In this document: positions 1 through 7,566 of the stretch, one piece after another
Numbering within the stretch: position 1 is the first letter of the stretch
Layout: every line of letters starts with the position of its first letter
Assembly: GCF_018279705.1 (NCBI RefSeq)
Contig: NZ_CP036498.1
Location: 2,621,001 to 2,685,000 of the forward strand
Length of the DNA: 64,000 bases
Origin: Tardiphaga alba
GTDB taxonomy: Bacteria > Pseudomonadota > Alphaproteobacteria > Rhizobiales > Xanthobacteraceae
Direction: 5' to 3'
The notes under the pieces: generated by a model
The model's database searches: none
What the model saw: only the letters and a program-made list of their open reading frames with translations
What the model was told of the DNA's origin: nothing
Made by a program: the position numbers and the translations under genes

Positions 1-88
1 GCCATGTGCGGCGGCGCTCGCCATCAATGGTGGCGATGATGCTCGGATCGGTCTGCAACACGCGGCGCAGGCCCTGGGTGATATTCAT
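1..88 (-). CDS. Acyl-CoA synthetase (AMP-forming), N-terminus only
   Basis: The first 29 codons of a minus-strand gene that runs off the left edge. The ATG at 88-86 is preceded by a GAGAGGGA ribosome binding site. The peptide begins MNITQGLRRVLQ and continues with PSIIATIDGERRRTW. That layout (short amphipathic start, then an 'ATIDG-RRRTW' strand) is typical of the N-terminus of long-chain fatty-acid CoA ligases of the AMP-binding superfamily. These activate carboxylic acids as acyl-AMP and then acyl-CoA in the cytoplasm. The assignment rests on this short stretch only; no catalytic motif lies inside the window. It is divergent from the alcohol dehydrogenase gene. Confidence 0.6.
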   Translation of the reverse strand, partial: MNITQGLRRVLQTDPSIIATIDGERRRTW

Positions 89-310
89 GGCATTCCCTCT
101 CGCTATCCGGATGCTGAACGCATCTCTGCTGTGTCGCCAGTGATCATAAACACGGCGAAAACATGAGCAAGCATCGCGATGCCGTGCAGCATCCGCGGTG
201 CAACGCAAAACTACATTTGTGCAGATTAGATGCGTTCTGATCTGTTGACGACACACGCACAGGGCGTAACAATCGCGCAGGCCCGTGAGAGGCCATTGGG
301 AGTGAAACGC
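89..310. promoter_or_regulatory. Divergent intergenic region between acyl-CoA synthetase and PQQ dehydrogenase
   Basis: This 222-bp gap separates two divergently transcribed genes, so it must hold both promoters. I see no convincing sigma-70 pair or operator. An upstream in-frame ATG at 230 would extend the dehydrogenase by 27 codons, but the stronger ribosome site (GGGAG) lies just before 311. Confidence 0.35.
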
Positions 311-2503
311 ATGAGAGAACCTGCTCGCCGGGATGCTTCGACGCGTCCGAACAACAGCGACACGCTCATTTCAACAACGACAATCTCGATAACACGAACC
401 TTCTGGCGCAGTGCTTCGCTCGCCATCGCGCTTGGCATGACGCTGGGCGGCGGCGCTGCGGTCGCGCAGACCAAAGGCTCGCCTGAGCATATCAAGTCGG
501 CTGTGGGCGCCGTTGATAGTGCTTCGATCAAGGCCAATACGGCGACGTCGAAGGATTGGCCGACCTACGGCCTGGATTACGCCGAGACGCGCTTCAGCAA
601 GCTCGACCAGATCAATGCGTCCAACGTCAAGGATATCGGCTTGATGTGGACCTATAGCCTGGAATCCATCCGTGGCGTCGAGGCGACGCCTCTGGTGGTG
701 GATGGCATCATGTATGTCTCGGCGCCATGGAGCATCGTCCATGCCGTTGATACCCGCACCGGCAAGCGGTTGTGGACCTTCGATCCCGGCGTCGATCGCG
801 AGAAGGGCTATCGTGGCTGCTGCGACGTCGTGAATCGGGGTGTCGCGCTATACAAGGGCAAGGTGTTTGTGGGCGCCTATGACGGCCGCCTGATCGCCAT
901 CGATGCCGCGTCCGGACAGAAGGTCTGGGAAAAGGACACGATCACCGATCGCAAGATGTCCTACACCATCACCGGCGCGCCGCGCGTGTTCAACGGCAAG
1001 GTGGTGATCGGCAATGGCGGCGCCGAATATGGCGTGCGCGGATACGTCACCGCCTATGATGCGGAGACCGGCGACCAGAAGTGGCGCTGGTTCACGGTGC
1101 CTGGCGACCCGTCAAAACCGTTCGAGGACGGGTCGATGGAGGCGGCCGCCAAGACGTGGGATCCCGCCGGCAAATACTGGGTCAGCGGCGGCGGCGGCAC
1201 CGCCTGGGATACGATCACCTTCGATCCCGATCTCAATATGGTCTATATCGGCACCGGAAACGGCTCGCCGTGGAATCGCAACATCCGCAGCCCGGCCGGC
1301 GGCGATAATCTCTATCTCGGCTCCATCGTCGCGCTGAATGCGGAGACCGGAAAATATATCTGGCACTATCAGGAAACGCCCGGCGACAATTGGGACTACA
1401 CATCGACCCAGCCGATGATCCTGGCGGACATCACGATCGATAACCAGCCGCGCAAGGTGGTGCTGCACGCGCCGAAAAACGGCTTCTTCTTCGTCATCGA
1501 TCGCACCAACGGCAAATACATCTCGGCGAAGAATTTCGTCGATGTGAACTGGGCGACCGGCTACGACGCCAGTGGCCGGCCGATCGAGGTGCCGGAAGCG
1601 CGTACGCCCGACAAATCCTTCGACAGCATCCCCGGACCATTCGGTGCGCATAACTGGCATCCGATGTCGTTCAATCCGCAAACGGGTCTCGTCTATCTGC
1701 CGGCGCAGGGCGTGCCGCTGAACCTCACGGGCGAGAAGAAGTTCGTGCAGAACGATCCCGGGCCGTTCAAATATGCAGCCACAACGGGTTGGAATATCGG
1801 CTTCACGCTGAATACCGAGCCACCGAAGAACCTGCCATTCGGTCGTCTCATCGCCTGGGATCCGGTGAAGCAGAAGGAAGCCTGGCGCGCTGAATACGTT
1901 GCGCCATGGAATGGCGGCACGCTGACCACGGCCGGCAATCTTGTCTTCCAGGGCACGGCAGATGGACGCTTCGTCGCCTACAACGCCAAGACCGGCGAGA
2001 AGCTGTGGGAGACGCCGGTCGGCACGGGAGCCGTCGCGGCACCATCGACCTATGAGGTGGATGGCAAACAGTATGTCTCCATCGCGGTCGGCTGGGGCGG
2101 CGTGTTCGGCATCACCCAGCGCGCGACGGATCGGGAAGGGCCGGGCACGGTCTACACCTTCGCTGTGGGCGGCAAGGCGCCGCTGCCGGCCTTCACCAAG
2201 TACCAGATCGGCAATCTGCTGAAGGGCGTGAAATACGACCCGAAGGACGTGCCGGACGGGACGGCAATCTATGTCAGCGCCTGTGCGTCGTGCCACGGCG
2301 TGCCGGGCGTGGACAAGGGCGGCAACGTGCCTAATCTCGGCTATTCGGCGCCGGAGACCATCACCAACCTGAAGGACATCGTCTTCGGTGGACCGTTCAA
2401 GGATAAGGGCATGCCTGATTTTACCGGCAAGCTGACCGAGGCGGACCTGACGAAGATCCAGGCGTTCATTCAGGGGACCGCCGACGCGATCCGGCCCAAG
2501 TAA
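311..2503 (+). CDS. PQQ-dependent quinohemoprotein alcohol dehydrogenase
   Basis: A periplasmic type II alcohol dehydrogenase that oxidises primary alcohols with pyrroloquinoline quinone and passes electrons through its own haem c. About 730 aa. Start 311 is chosen for the GGGAG 8 nt upstream; a 230 start is possible. A signal peptide follows a long N-region, ending near GGGAAVAQ. The beta-propeller has repeated W-motifs (KLWTFDPG, KVWEKD, KLWETP), the adjacent Cys170-Cys171 pair that clamps PQQ, and the catalytic WDYT Asp. The C-terminal cytochrome domain has CASCH at about 658-662 and an axial-Met candidate in KGMPDF near 701. The motif WDYTS lacks the extra Asp of lanthanide enzymes, so calcium dependence is inferred. 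It is followed by a sensor kinase that may control it. Confidence 0.93.
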   Translation: MREPARRDASTRPNNSDTLISTTTISITRTFWRSASLAIALGMTLGGGAAVAQTKGSPEHIKSAVGAVDSASIKANTATSKDWPTYGLDYAETRFSKLDQINASNVKDIGLMWTYSLESIRGVEATPLVVDGIMYVSAPWSIVHAVDTRTGKRLWTFDPGVDREKGYRGCCDVVNRGVALYKGKVFVGAYDGRLIAIDAASGQKVWEKDTITDRKMSYTITGAPRVFNGKVVIGNGGAEYGVRGYVTAYDAETGDQKWRWFTVPGDPSKPFEDGSMEAAAKTWDPAGKYWVSGGGGTAWDTITFDPDLNMVYIGTGNGSPWNRNIRSPAGGDNLYLGSIVALNAETGKYIWHYQETPGDNWDYTSTQPMILADITIDNQPRKVVLHAPKNGFFFVIDRTNGKYISAKNFVDVNWATGYDASGRPIEVPEARTPDKSFDSIPGPFGAHNWHPMSFNPQTGLVYLPAQGVPLNLTGEKKFVQNDPGPFKYAATTGWNIGFTLNTEPPKNLPFGRLIAWDPVKQKEAWRAEYVAPWNGGTLTTAGNLVFQGTADGRFVAYNAKTGEKLWETPVGTGAVAAPSTYEVDGKQYVSIAVGWGGVFGITQRATDREGPGTVYTFAVGGKAPLPAFTKYQIGNLLKGVKYDPKDVPDGTAIYVSACASCHGVPGVDKGGNVPNLGYSAPETITNLKDIVFGGPFKDKGMPDFTGKLTEADLTKIQAFIQGTADAIRPK

Positions 2504-2517
2504 ACCACAACAGAAAC

Positions 2518-2556
2518 CATGCCGGGCGGTTCGTGCTCATTGCGCCGTCCGGCATG
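2518..2556 (+). terminator. Hairpin after the PQQ dehydrogenase
   Basis: Perfect 8-bp arms CATGCCGG (2518-2525) and CCGGCATG (2549-2556), with further G-C pairing inside. It lies 15 bp after the dehydrogenase stop. There is no clear T-run, so it is a hairpin that may end or stabilise the transcript. Confidence 0.45.
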
Positions 2557-2615
2557 TTCCCTGACAGCTCCAAGTCGGGATATATTGGCGTGGTCTGGAG
2601 TACGGTCCATAAACC

Positions 2616-5297
2616 ATGCCTTCTGCCTTTGCGGCGTTCTTTGACAGGGTCCGGTCGTCGTCACTGTCGATCGGCCAGTTGACCTTTGGCGGATTCCTGC
2701 TGGTGCTGACCGTGATCCTCATCACCAGCATCGCCAGTGTCGTCGCCATACGTCATATCGATGTGACATTTGCCGAGCTGCAGCGTTTGCAGACGGTGGG
2801 CGATATCGCCGAGGACATCGATCGCGGTCTCAGCAGTCTTCGCCTGGCCGCGCGCGACTACGTCACGGACCCGAGCGCGCAGCCGGAAAAGGTGTCTGAG
2901 GCGGCAGCGGCGCTTGGCGATCTCCTGAACAAGACCCGACTTGAACTGGCGCCAGAACAACGCGCCATGATCGATGGCGTCGATGCGCGACTAACCCGTT
3001 ACCGGCAGGGGATCGAGCGCATCACGGTCTTGATTGCCCGTCGCACCGAGTTGCTCGGGACCTTGCCAGCCTTGCGCGAGGCGTTCGAGAACTCGATCCC
3101 GGACATTACCAATCAGGTGGCGGCGAAGAACATGTTCCGCGCGCAGAACGAAATCGCCGCGGCGCTGCTCGCCCGCGATCCCGTTCGCGCCGAACAGGCC
3201 GCCTTGAACATGCGCGCGCTTCCGATCAACACGCCGGCGATGCGCGCTGCGGCCGATGCCTATGCCGACGCGATCGTCGCGGTCTCGACGACGGAACGCG
3301 AAATTGGAAATCTCGACCGCGATGTTCTCGGCACCGACGGACGCCAGATTGGCCTGGTCACTGAATTCCTGCGCGACCTCAGCGATCGGCGCGGTCACGT
3401 GCTGTCGCGCGAATTTGCTCAAACCTTGACCGAAGCGCGCTGGCAGAGCATCGCGTTGGGCGTCTCGGGCGTCGTTGTCGGCCTGTTGGCCGCGCTGTTC
3501 GTGGTGCGTCGCATCGTGCGGCCATTGAAATCGATCGCGCGCGCCATCCGGGCATTGGCTGGCGGTGTTCAACACACCGCCATTCCCGCCACTGCGCTGA
3601 ACAATGAGATCGGCGACATTGCGCGTGCAGCGGAAGTGTTTCGCAAGACGCTGGTCGAGGCGGACGCCGCGCGCGAAGCCGCCGTCCACGCGCTCGCCGA
3701 ACAGCGTCTGGCAGAAGAGAGCTATCGCAAGCTGTTCGAAGGATCGATCGACGGCATCTATGTCACGACGCCTTCCGGCGCGCTGCTCAACGCCAATCCG
3801 GCGCTGGCGCGCATGATGGGGTTCGACACGCCGGACGATCTGATCCGCGCCACACTGGATATTTCAAAGAATATCTATGTCGATCCCACGGCGCGGGTGG
3901 AGTATCAGCGCCGCATGGAACGCGACGGCATGGTGCGCGAGTTCGAGTATCAAGTCTATCAACGTGAACAGACGATTCTGTGGCTGTCGGACAGCGCCAC
4001 GGTCGTTCGCGACGATCTCGGCGCTGTGGTCCGTTATGAGGGCACGGTTCGCGACATCACCAATCAGAAACGCGCCGAGGAAGCGGTTCGCGAAGGGCGG
4101 CGGTTGCTGCAGCAGGTCATCGACACCGTCCCGGCCGTGATCAACGTGAAAGATACTGATCTCCGCTACGTGTTGATGAACCGATACATGGCCGGCATTT
4201 TCGGGATAGAACCGGGCGAGGCGATCGGCCAGACCACCCGCGAATTGATGGCGCGCTACGGTGCGGAAAAGACCGACGCGAATGACAAACGGGTCCTCGC
4301 CACGCGTGACGGGCTCGGTTTCTATGAGGAAGAGTATCGTGACGCGTCCGGCGTGATGCGGCAGTGGCTCGTCAACAAGCTGCCGCTGCTACAGGCCAAT
4401 GGCGAGATCGAGAATATCGTCACGGTGGCGCTGGATATCGGTGAGCGCAAACGTAGCGAGCACGAGATGCGGAAGGCGCGCGATGCGGCTGAATCTGCGT
4501 TGCGCAATCTTCGGGACACGCAGAACTCCCTGATCGAGGCAGAGAAACTTGCGGCGCTTGGCCGTCTGGTCGCCGGTGTGGCCCACGAGGTCAACAATCC
4601 CGTCGGCATCGGCCTGACCGTGGCGTCGTCGCTCGAGCGTCGGGTGGCGCGATTCAGCGAAGAGGTGGCGCGCGGGGATCTCAGGCGTTCCTCTCTGAAT
4701 GAATTTGTCGAGGCGAACCGTGATGCAGCGTCGCAGCTGGTCTCCAATCTCAACCGGGCAGCCGAACTCATCCAGTCCTTCAAGCAGGTTGCCGCCGACC
4801 GTAACTATTCAGATCAGCGCGTCTTCGATCTGGCCGACCTGACCGAGCAGGTGGTAATGAGCCTGAAGCCCGGTTTGCGCAAACAGAAACTGACGCTGAC
4901 CGTCGATTGCAGACCGAACCTGACGATGAACAGTTATCCCGGCCCCTATGGTCAGGTGCTAACGAATTTGCTGCTCAACTCCGTGGCCCACGCCTTTCCG
5001 GACGGCAATGGCGGCGCGGTGGAAATCAAGGTGCAGGATTCCGGGGAGGATCATGTCGAGATCCTGTTCTCCGACAACGGTGTCGGCATGACACCGGAAG
5101 TGCGACGGCGCGCATTCGATCCGTTCTTCACCACGCGGCGTGACCAGGGCGGGACCGGACTGGGCCTGCACATTGTCTACAGTATCGTGACAAGCCGGCT
5201 TGGCGGACGTCTGCATCTGCATTCGGAGCCCGGGGAGGGCACACGCATCCAGATCATCCTGCCACGCAATGCGCCGCTCGAAATGGCTGCAGAGTAA
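2616..5297 (+). CDS. Membrane sensor histidine kinase with HAMP and two PAS domains
   Basis: An 893-aa hybrid-free sensor kinase. One membrane segment lies at about 23-48, followed by a long periplasmic helical region. A second segment at about 276-298 leads into HAMP (RRIVRPLKSIARAI). Two PAS domains follow (about 370-490 and 495-615), the first ending in a PAC-like GTVRDIT. The dimerisation domain has phospho-acceptor His657 in GVAHEVNNP. The ATPase domain shows the N box (LLNSVAHAF), DNGVGM, FDPFFTT and GTGLGL. It should autophosphorylate and pass phosphate to a response regulator not encoded here. The ribosome site is weak (GGAG about 15 nt upstream). Its signal is unknown; position downstream of the alcohol dehydrogenase makes alcohol or redox sensing a guess. 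Confidence 0.9.
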   Translation: MPSAFAAFFDRVRSSSLSIGQLTFGGFLLVLTVILITSIASVVAIRHIDVTFAELQRLQTVGDIAEDIDRGLSSLRLAARDYVTDPSAQPEKVSEAAAALGDLLNKTRLELAPEQRAMIDGVDARLTRYRQGIERITVLIARRTELLGTLPALREAFENSIPDITNQVAAKNMFRAQNEIAAALLARDPVRAEQAALNMRALPINTPAMRAAADAYADAIVAVSTTEREIGNLDRDVLGTDGRQIGLVTEFLRDLSDRRGHVLSREFAQTLTEARWQSIALGVSGVVVGLLAALFVVRRIVRPLKSIARAIRALAGGVQHTAIPATALNNEIGDIARAAEVFRKTLVEADAAREAAVHALAEQRLAEESYRKLFEGSIDGIYVTTPSGALLNANPALARMMGFDTPDDLIRATLDISKNIYVDPTARVEYQRRMERDGMVREFEYQVYQREQTILWLSDSATVVRDDLGAVVRYEGTVRDITNQKRAEEAVREGRRLLQQVIDTVPAVINVKDTDLRYVLMNRYMAGIFGIEPGEAIGQTTRELMARYGAEKTDANDKRVLATRDGLGFYEEEYRDASGVMRQWLVNKLPLLQANGEIENIVTVALDIGERKRSEHEMRKARDAAESALRNLRDTQNSLIEAEKLAALGRLVAGVAHEVNNPVGIGLTVASSLERRVARFSEEVARGDLRRSSLNEFVEANRDAASQLVSNLNRAAELIQSFKQVAADRNYSDQRVFDLADLTEQVVMSLKPGLRKQKLTLTVDCRPNLTMNSYPGPYGQVLTNLLLNSVAHAFPDGNGGAVEIKVQDSGEDHVEILFSDNGVGMTPEVRRRAFDPFFTTRRDQGGTGLGLHIVYSIVTSRLGGRLHLHSEPGEGTRIQIILPRNAPLEMAAE

Positions 5298-5303
5298 AAC
5301 CTG

Positions 5304-5663
5304 CTATTGCTGGGATTCGGCGAGCTTGCGCAGGGTCGCCCGGAAAATCTGGCTGTTCTTGCCGACCAGCGCAGTACCATTCATCGTGGCCGCGGTGTCC
5401 GTGAAAGTGCCGGTCAGGCCGATGCCGACAGGCTGGCTCTGGCCTCCGAACAGGGGACTCATGTCCGGGCTGGGTGTATGCTGCATCACTGAAACCTCAC
5501 CCTTGAAGGTGCTGTTCTCGTGATTGATCACATAGGTACCCACGTAAAACAGATAGGCATCGCCGCCAAGCATTTCGCCGTCGCGAAACGTTACGACACC
5601 GCTGCCTTTGCCTGCACGGCCGTCCAGTAGTTCGACATGGATCGAGTAAAGACCGTTTTTCAT
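5304..5663 (-). CDS. GrlR-like regulatory protein
   Basis: A 119-aa protein starting MKNGLYSIHVELLDG, then GSGVVTFRDGEMLGGDAYLFYVGTY and a second half ending GLTGTF. This pattern (KNGLYSI, G-G-VV--RDG---GGD-----YVG-Y) matches the GrlR family, small beta-barrel lipocalin-like proteins first known as repressors of type III secretion. In rhizobia such proteins occur without secretion loci, so its role here is open. I start at 5663, where GGGA precedes the ATG; 12 more in-frame codons lie upstream. It is convergent with the histidine kinase, with only 6 bp between them. Confidence 0.65.
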   Translation of the reverse strand: MKNGLYSIHVELLDGRAGKGSGVVTFRDGEMLGGDAYLFYVGTYVINHENSTFKGEVSVMQHTPSPDMSPLFGGQSQPVGIGLTGTFTDTAATMNGTALVGKNSQIFRATLRKLAESQQ

Positions 5664-5865
5664 GGTGTCCCGATAGCGCTGCCCGTCGCTCGGCTGCACG
5701 ATCGAAATTATGGCAAGAAACGCATGGTAGCGTCAATGTGATCGGATGGCCGTGCAGGTTTCTGTTGACCCATCAACGCGAGTAGATCTGCCAATGGCAC
5801 ACGGTGGCCTGAAAACGGGGCTTCCCATATGCGAGCGACGCCCTATATTCATGTCATCGTCAACA

Positions 5866-5928
5866 ATGAAAGGAGGTGGTCCAGTGTCTCATTCCAAGCG
5901 CTGTCACCTCGCTGAGGCCGCCCGCTAA
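5866..5928 (+). CDS. Mini-ORF with a perfect, possibly masked Shine-Dalgarno sequence
   Basis: A very short reading frame: 20 codons from ATG 5866, or 14 from GTG 5884. The stretch AAAGGAGGTG (5869-5878) is fully complementary to the 16S rRNA 3' end and sits 5 nt before the GTG, so GTG is the better start (SHSKRCHLAEAAR). CACCTC at 5905-5910 inside the frame can pair with GAGGTG of the ribosome site and hide it. A further GGGCGCC/GGCGCC inverted repeat and a strong terminator follow within 100 bp. It could be a leader peptide, a regulatory RNA, or both. Confidence 0.5.
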   Translation: MKGGGPVSHSKRCHLAEAAR

Positions 5929-6002
5929 GTTTGCTCTGCAAGGTTTTGCATGGTGAGCTGCGTATGGGCGCCTCGGCGCCTGGATCAGCGAGTTTAGGGG
6001 AG

Positions 6003-6033
6003 GGGCGTCGCTTGTGCGGCGCCCTTCTTTTTT
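6003..6033 (+). terminator. Rho-independent terminator of the mini-ORF transcript
   Basis: Nine-bp stem GGGCGTCGC / GCGGCGCCC (one G-T pair) with a TTGT loop, followed by TTCTTTTTT. This is a textbook intrinsic terminator on the plus strand and bounds a transcript of at most about 200 nt that includes the mini-ORF. Confidence 0.8.
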
Positions 6034-6095
6034 GCGCTTGATTCAAGGTCGCGTCGTGCCAATCTGTAGCTCGTTGCCTTTGTGGGAGTAGCAAC

Positions 6096-6335
6096 GTGCC
6101 TCGGTCACCACGCGAACTGGCGGAAGGGATGGCTGAACGCCGCCAGCGACGGCTGCGTGACGACGGCTATGTTCGTGAGAGTTTCACCCAGGCCCGCGGC
6201 GATGCGCGAAAGACAGCGCAAGCGTTCTTCGACCGGTTTCCGAAACAGGCCTATATGAGCGAAGTCGAGCGCTGGCGTGAACTTCCCGATGGCGCGATCG
6301 AATTCACGATGAGGCGCCTGCGGACGGCCGATTGA
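6096..6335 (+). CDS. Small conserved protein, paralogue of a prophage gene
   Basis: A 79-aa basic, helical protein of unknown function. It shares the order 'R-LA--MA-R--RL--DGYVRE-FT--R--AR--A' and the ending IEFTMRRL-TAD with the protein at 52493-52723 inside the prophage. One copy is on host DNA and one on phage DNA. The pattern of short helices with conserved Tyr, Arg and Trp suggests a small nucleic-acid or protein-binding fold, but no known domain is recognised. It overlaps the convergent gene at 6304 by 32 bp. Confidence 0.7.
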   Translation: MPRSPRELAEGMAERRQRRLRDDGYVRESFTQARGDARKTAQAFFDRFPKQAYMSEVERWRELPDGAIEFTMRRLRTAD

Positions 6336-6597
6336 CCTGGCAAGCCGCAATCATTTCGACGATATCGTACTCGCTCATTTCGTGATGGTCGTGACCGCGC
6401 AACTGGGCCGGCTCAGCGGGATCGGCGCCGCATTCCTGGATCGTATAACCCATGTCCAGAATCTGGCGCGGCGGATCCTCTTCACCGGAGCCTATTTCCA
6501 TCACCAGACCGCTGTCTGCCGCATGACGCCAGACATCCGCCTTGTTCGAAAATGATTTGCTGACTTTGACGGCATTCGAGAACAGTGCGTAAGGCAT
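6304..6597 (-). CDS. Hypothetical protein
   Basis: A 97-aa acidic soluble protein (MPYALFSNAVKVSKSFSN...). ATG 6597 has GGAG at the right distance; an upstream ATG at 6618 is not preceded by one. No domain is recognised. The middle is rich in Glu, Asp and Pro (GSGEEDPPRQILDMGYTI). Its 3' end overlaps the convergent gene at 6096-6335 by 32 bp. Confidence 0.6.
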   Translation of the reverse strand: MPYALFSNAVKVSKSFSNKADVWRHAADSGLVMEIGSGEEDPPRQILDMGYTIQECGADPAEPAQLRGHDHHEMSEYDIVEMIAACQVNRPSAGASS

Positions 6598-6690
6598 CGA
6601 CGGTCTCCGTTTCGCCAATAACGCCGAGCCAGTCTTTGGGTTTCATCGATGACAGAGGGGCACTCGAACCCGGCTTACTCAACAAACGAA

Positions 6691-6909
6691 CTATTCGCGC
6701 TCGGCCAATTGTAGTTCCAGCAATGCCATGGTTTTCAGCATGGTCGGGTCGCGTTCGCCCTCGCGCGTCGTGCGCAGGATTGTCTCGGCGATCGACTGTA
6801 CGTGAGCTGAACTAACAGGATGCGGGAGCGTCGAGACTGCACCGTCCAGTGCGGTTTTCATCAAAGAAATCATCTCTGGCGGAAACGCCGCGTTGGAAAA
6901 ATCCTTCAA
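6691..6909 (-). CDS. Hypothetical protein
   Basis: A 72-aa protein, largely helical, beginning MKDFSNAAFPPEMISLMKTAL and ending in LLELQLAERE. No domain is recognised. The length, helix-forming composition and separate frame from its neighbours make it a likely real gene of the host backbone. It may be co-transcribed with the PilZ gene upstream (7059-7370), about 150 bp away. Confidence 0.6.
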   Translation of the reverse strand: MKDFSNAAFPPEMISLMKTALDGAVSTLPHPVSSAHVQSIAETILRTTREGERDPTMLKTMALLELQLAERE

Positions 6910-7058
6910 GATAGGCCTCCCGGATCCGTGGTGGATCTAAACACCGGATACGTGGAGGAAACGAACGGGCGGCGAGGCGGTTCCAGGCAGTATCAAGTTG
7001 CCCCGAGTGACCATGTGGCGCGGACATGATGGCGATCCGCCAGGCAGGACAGCGCGAA

Positions 7059-7370
7059 TCAGACCTCGGCGTCGGCGTTTTTCGCGCTTTTCTTTTTGGT
7101 TCCTTGACGCAAGAACGTGGCGCCGATCTCTTCGCCATTGACCCAAGCCAGCTCGCAGCGACGAAAGGCGAGGCCGGTCGATGACAGCAGCAGGAAGAAT
7201 TCCTTGAGGTTGATCCCCTCGATGGAGCTTTCGACCACCAGGCGGGCGCCGGTTTCGGAGACGTCCATAATGCGACAGTTACGGCGCCACGTTCCGTCGA
7301 TGGCCATCAGCCACACCGGAAAACCGCGTTCGAACGCCACACGCCCAGCATTTCGCTTTTCAGGGATCAT
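7059..7370 (-). CDS. PilZ domain protein
   Basis: A 103-aa single-domain protein. EKRNAGRVAFE near the start and DVSETGARL in the middle match the two halves of the PilZ cyclic-di-GMP binding site (RxxxR and [D/N]xSxxG), though the first half is imperfect. It ends with a Lys-rich tail (TKKKSAKNADAEV). AGGAAG lies 5 nt before ATG 7370; a GTG two codons upstream is also possible. It is the last host gene before the tRNA integration site. Such single-domain PilZ proteins usually modulate motility, exopolysaccharide or secretion machinery; the partner is not shown here. Confidence 0.8.
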   Translation of the reverse strand: MIPEKRNAGRVAFERGFPVWLMAIDGTWRRNCRIMDVSETGARLVVESSIEGINLKEFFLLLSSTGLAFRRCELAWVNGEEIGATFLRQGTKKKSAKNADAEV

Positions 7371-7488
7371 CTGCACTTCCTAAATGGGGGCATCCTAAAC
7401 CCCAGGTTGGAAATGGTCGGTAAATAGATGCGCAGGATGGAGTCGAAGGGGTGGCATTTACGGCGCCGCCGGCTATGGTGCCGCCGTC

Positions 7489-7565
7489 GCACTCGTAGCT
7501 CAGCTGGATAGAGCATCGGATTTCGATTCCGAGGGTCGGGCGTTCGAATCGCTCCGAGTGCACCA
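7489..7565 (+). tRNA. tRNA-Arg (anticodon TCG)
   Basis: Full cloverleaf of 77 nt including encoded CCA. The acceptor stem is GCACTCG/CGAGTGC. The anticodon stem is TCGGA/TCCGA with a 7-nt loop whose middle bases 7523-7525 are TCG. The T-arm contains GTTCGAATC. It is the integration target of the prophage. Confidence 0.97.
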
Positions 7566-7566
7566 T
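7530..7566. other. Probable left attachment site (attL) in tRNA-Arg 3' end
   Basis: The integrase stop codon starts at 7567, one base after the tRNA CCA. Tyrosine integrases adjacent to a tRNA normally recombine in its 3' half and restore it. No repeat of the T-arm/acceptor sequence was found elsewhere in the window, so exact core limits and attR cannot be defined here. Confidence 0.6.

Noticed and set aside
1112..2296. Long minus-strand frame (394 codons) opposite the PQQ dehydrogenase
   Set aside because: Arg/Ala/Gly/His-rich antisense frame typical of high G+C genes. The plus strand has clear PQQ and haem motifs.
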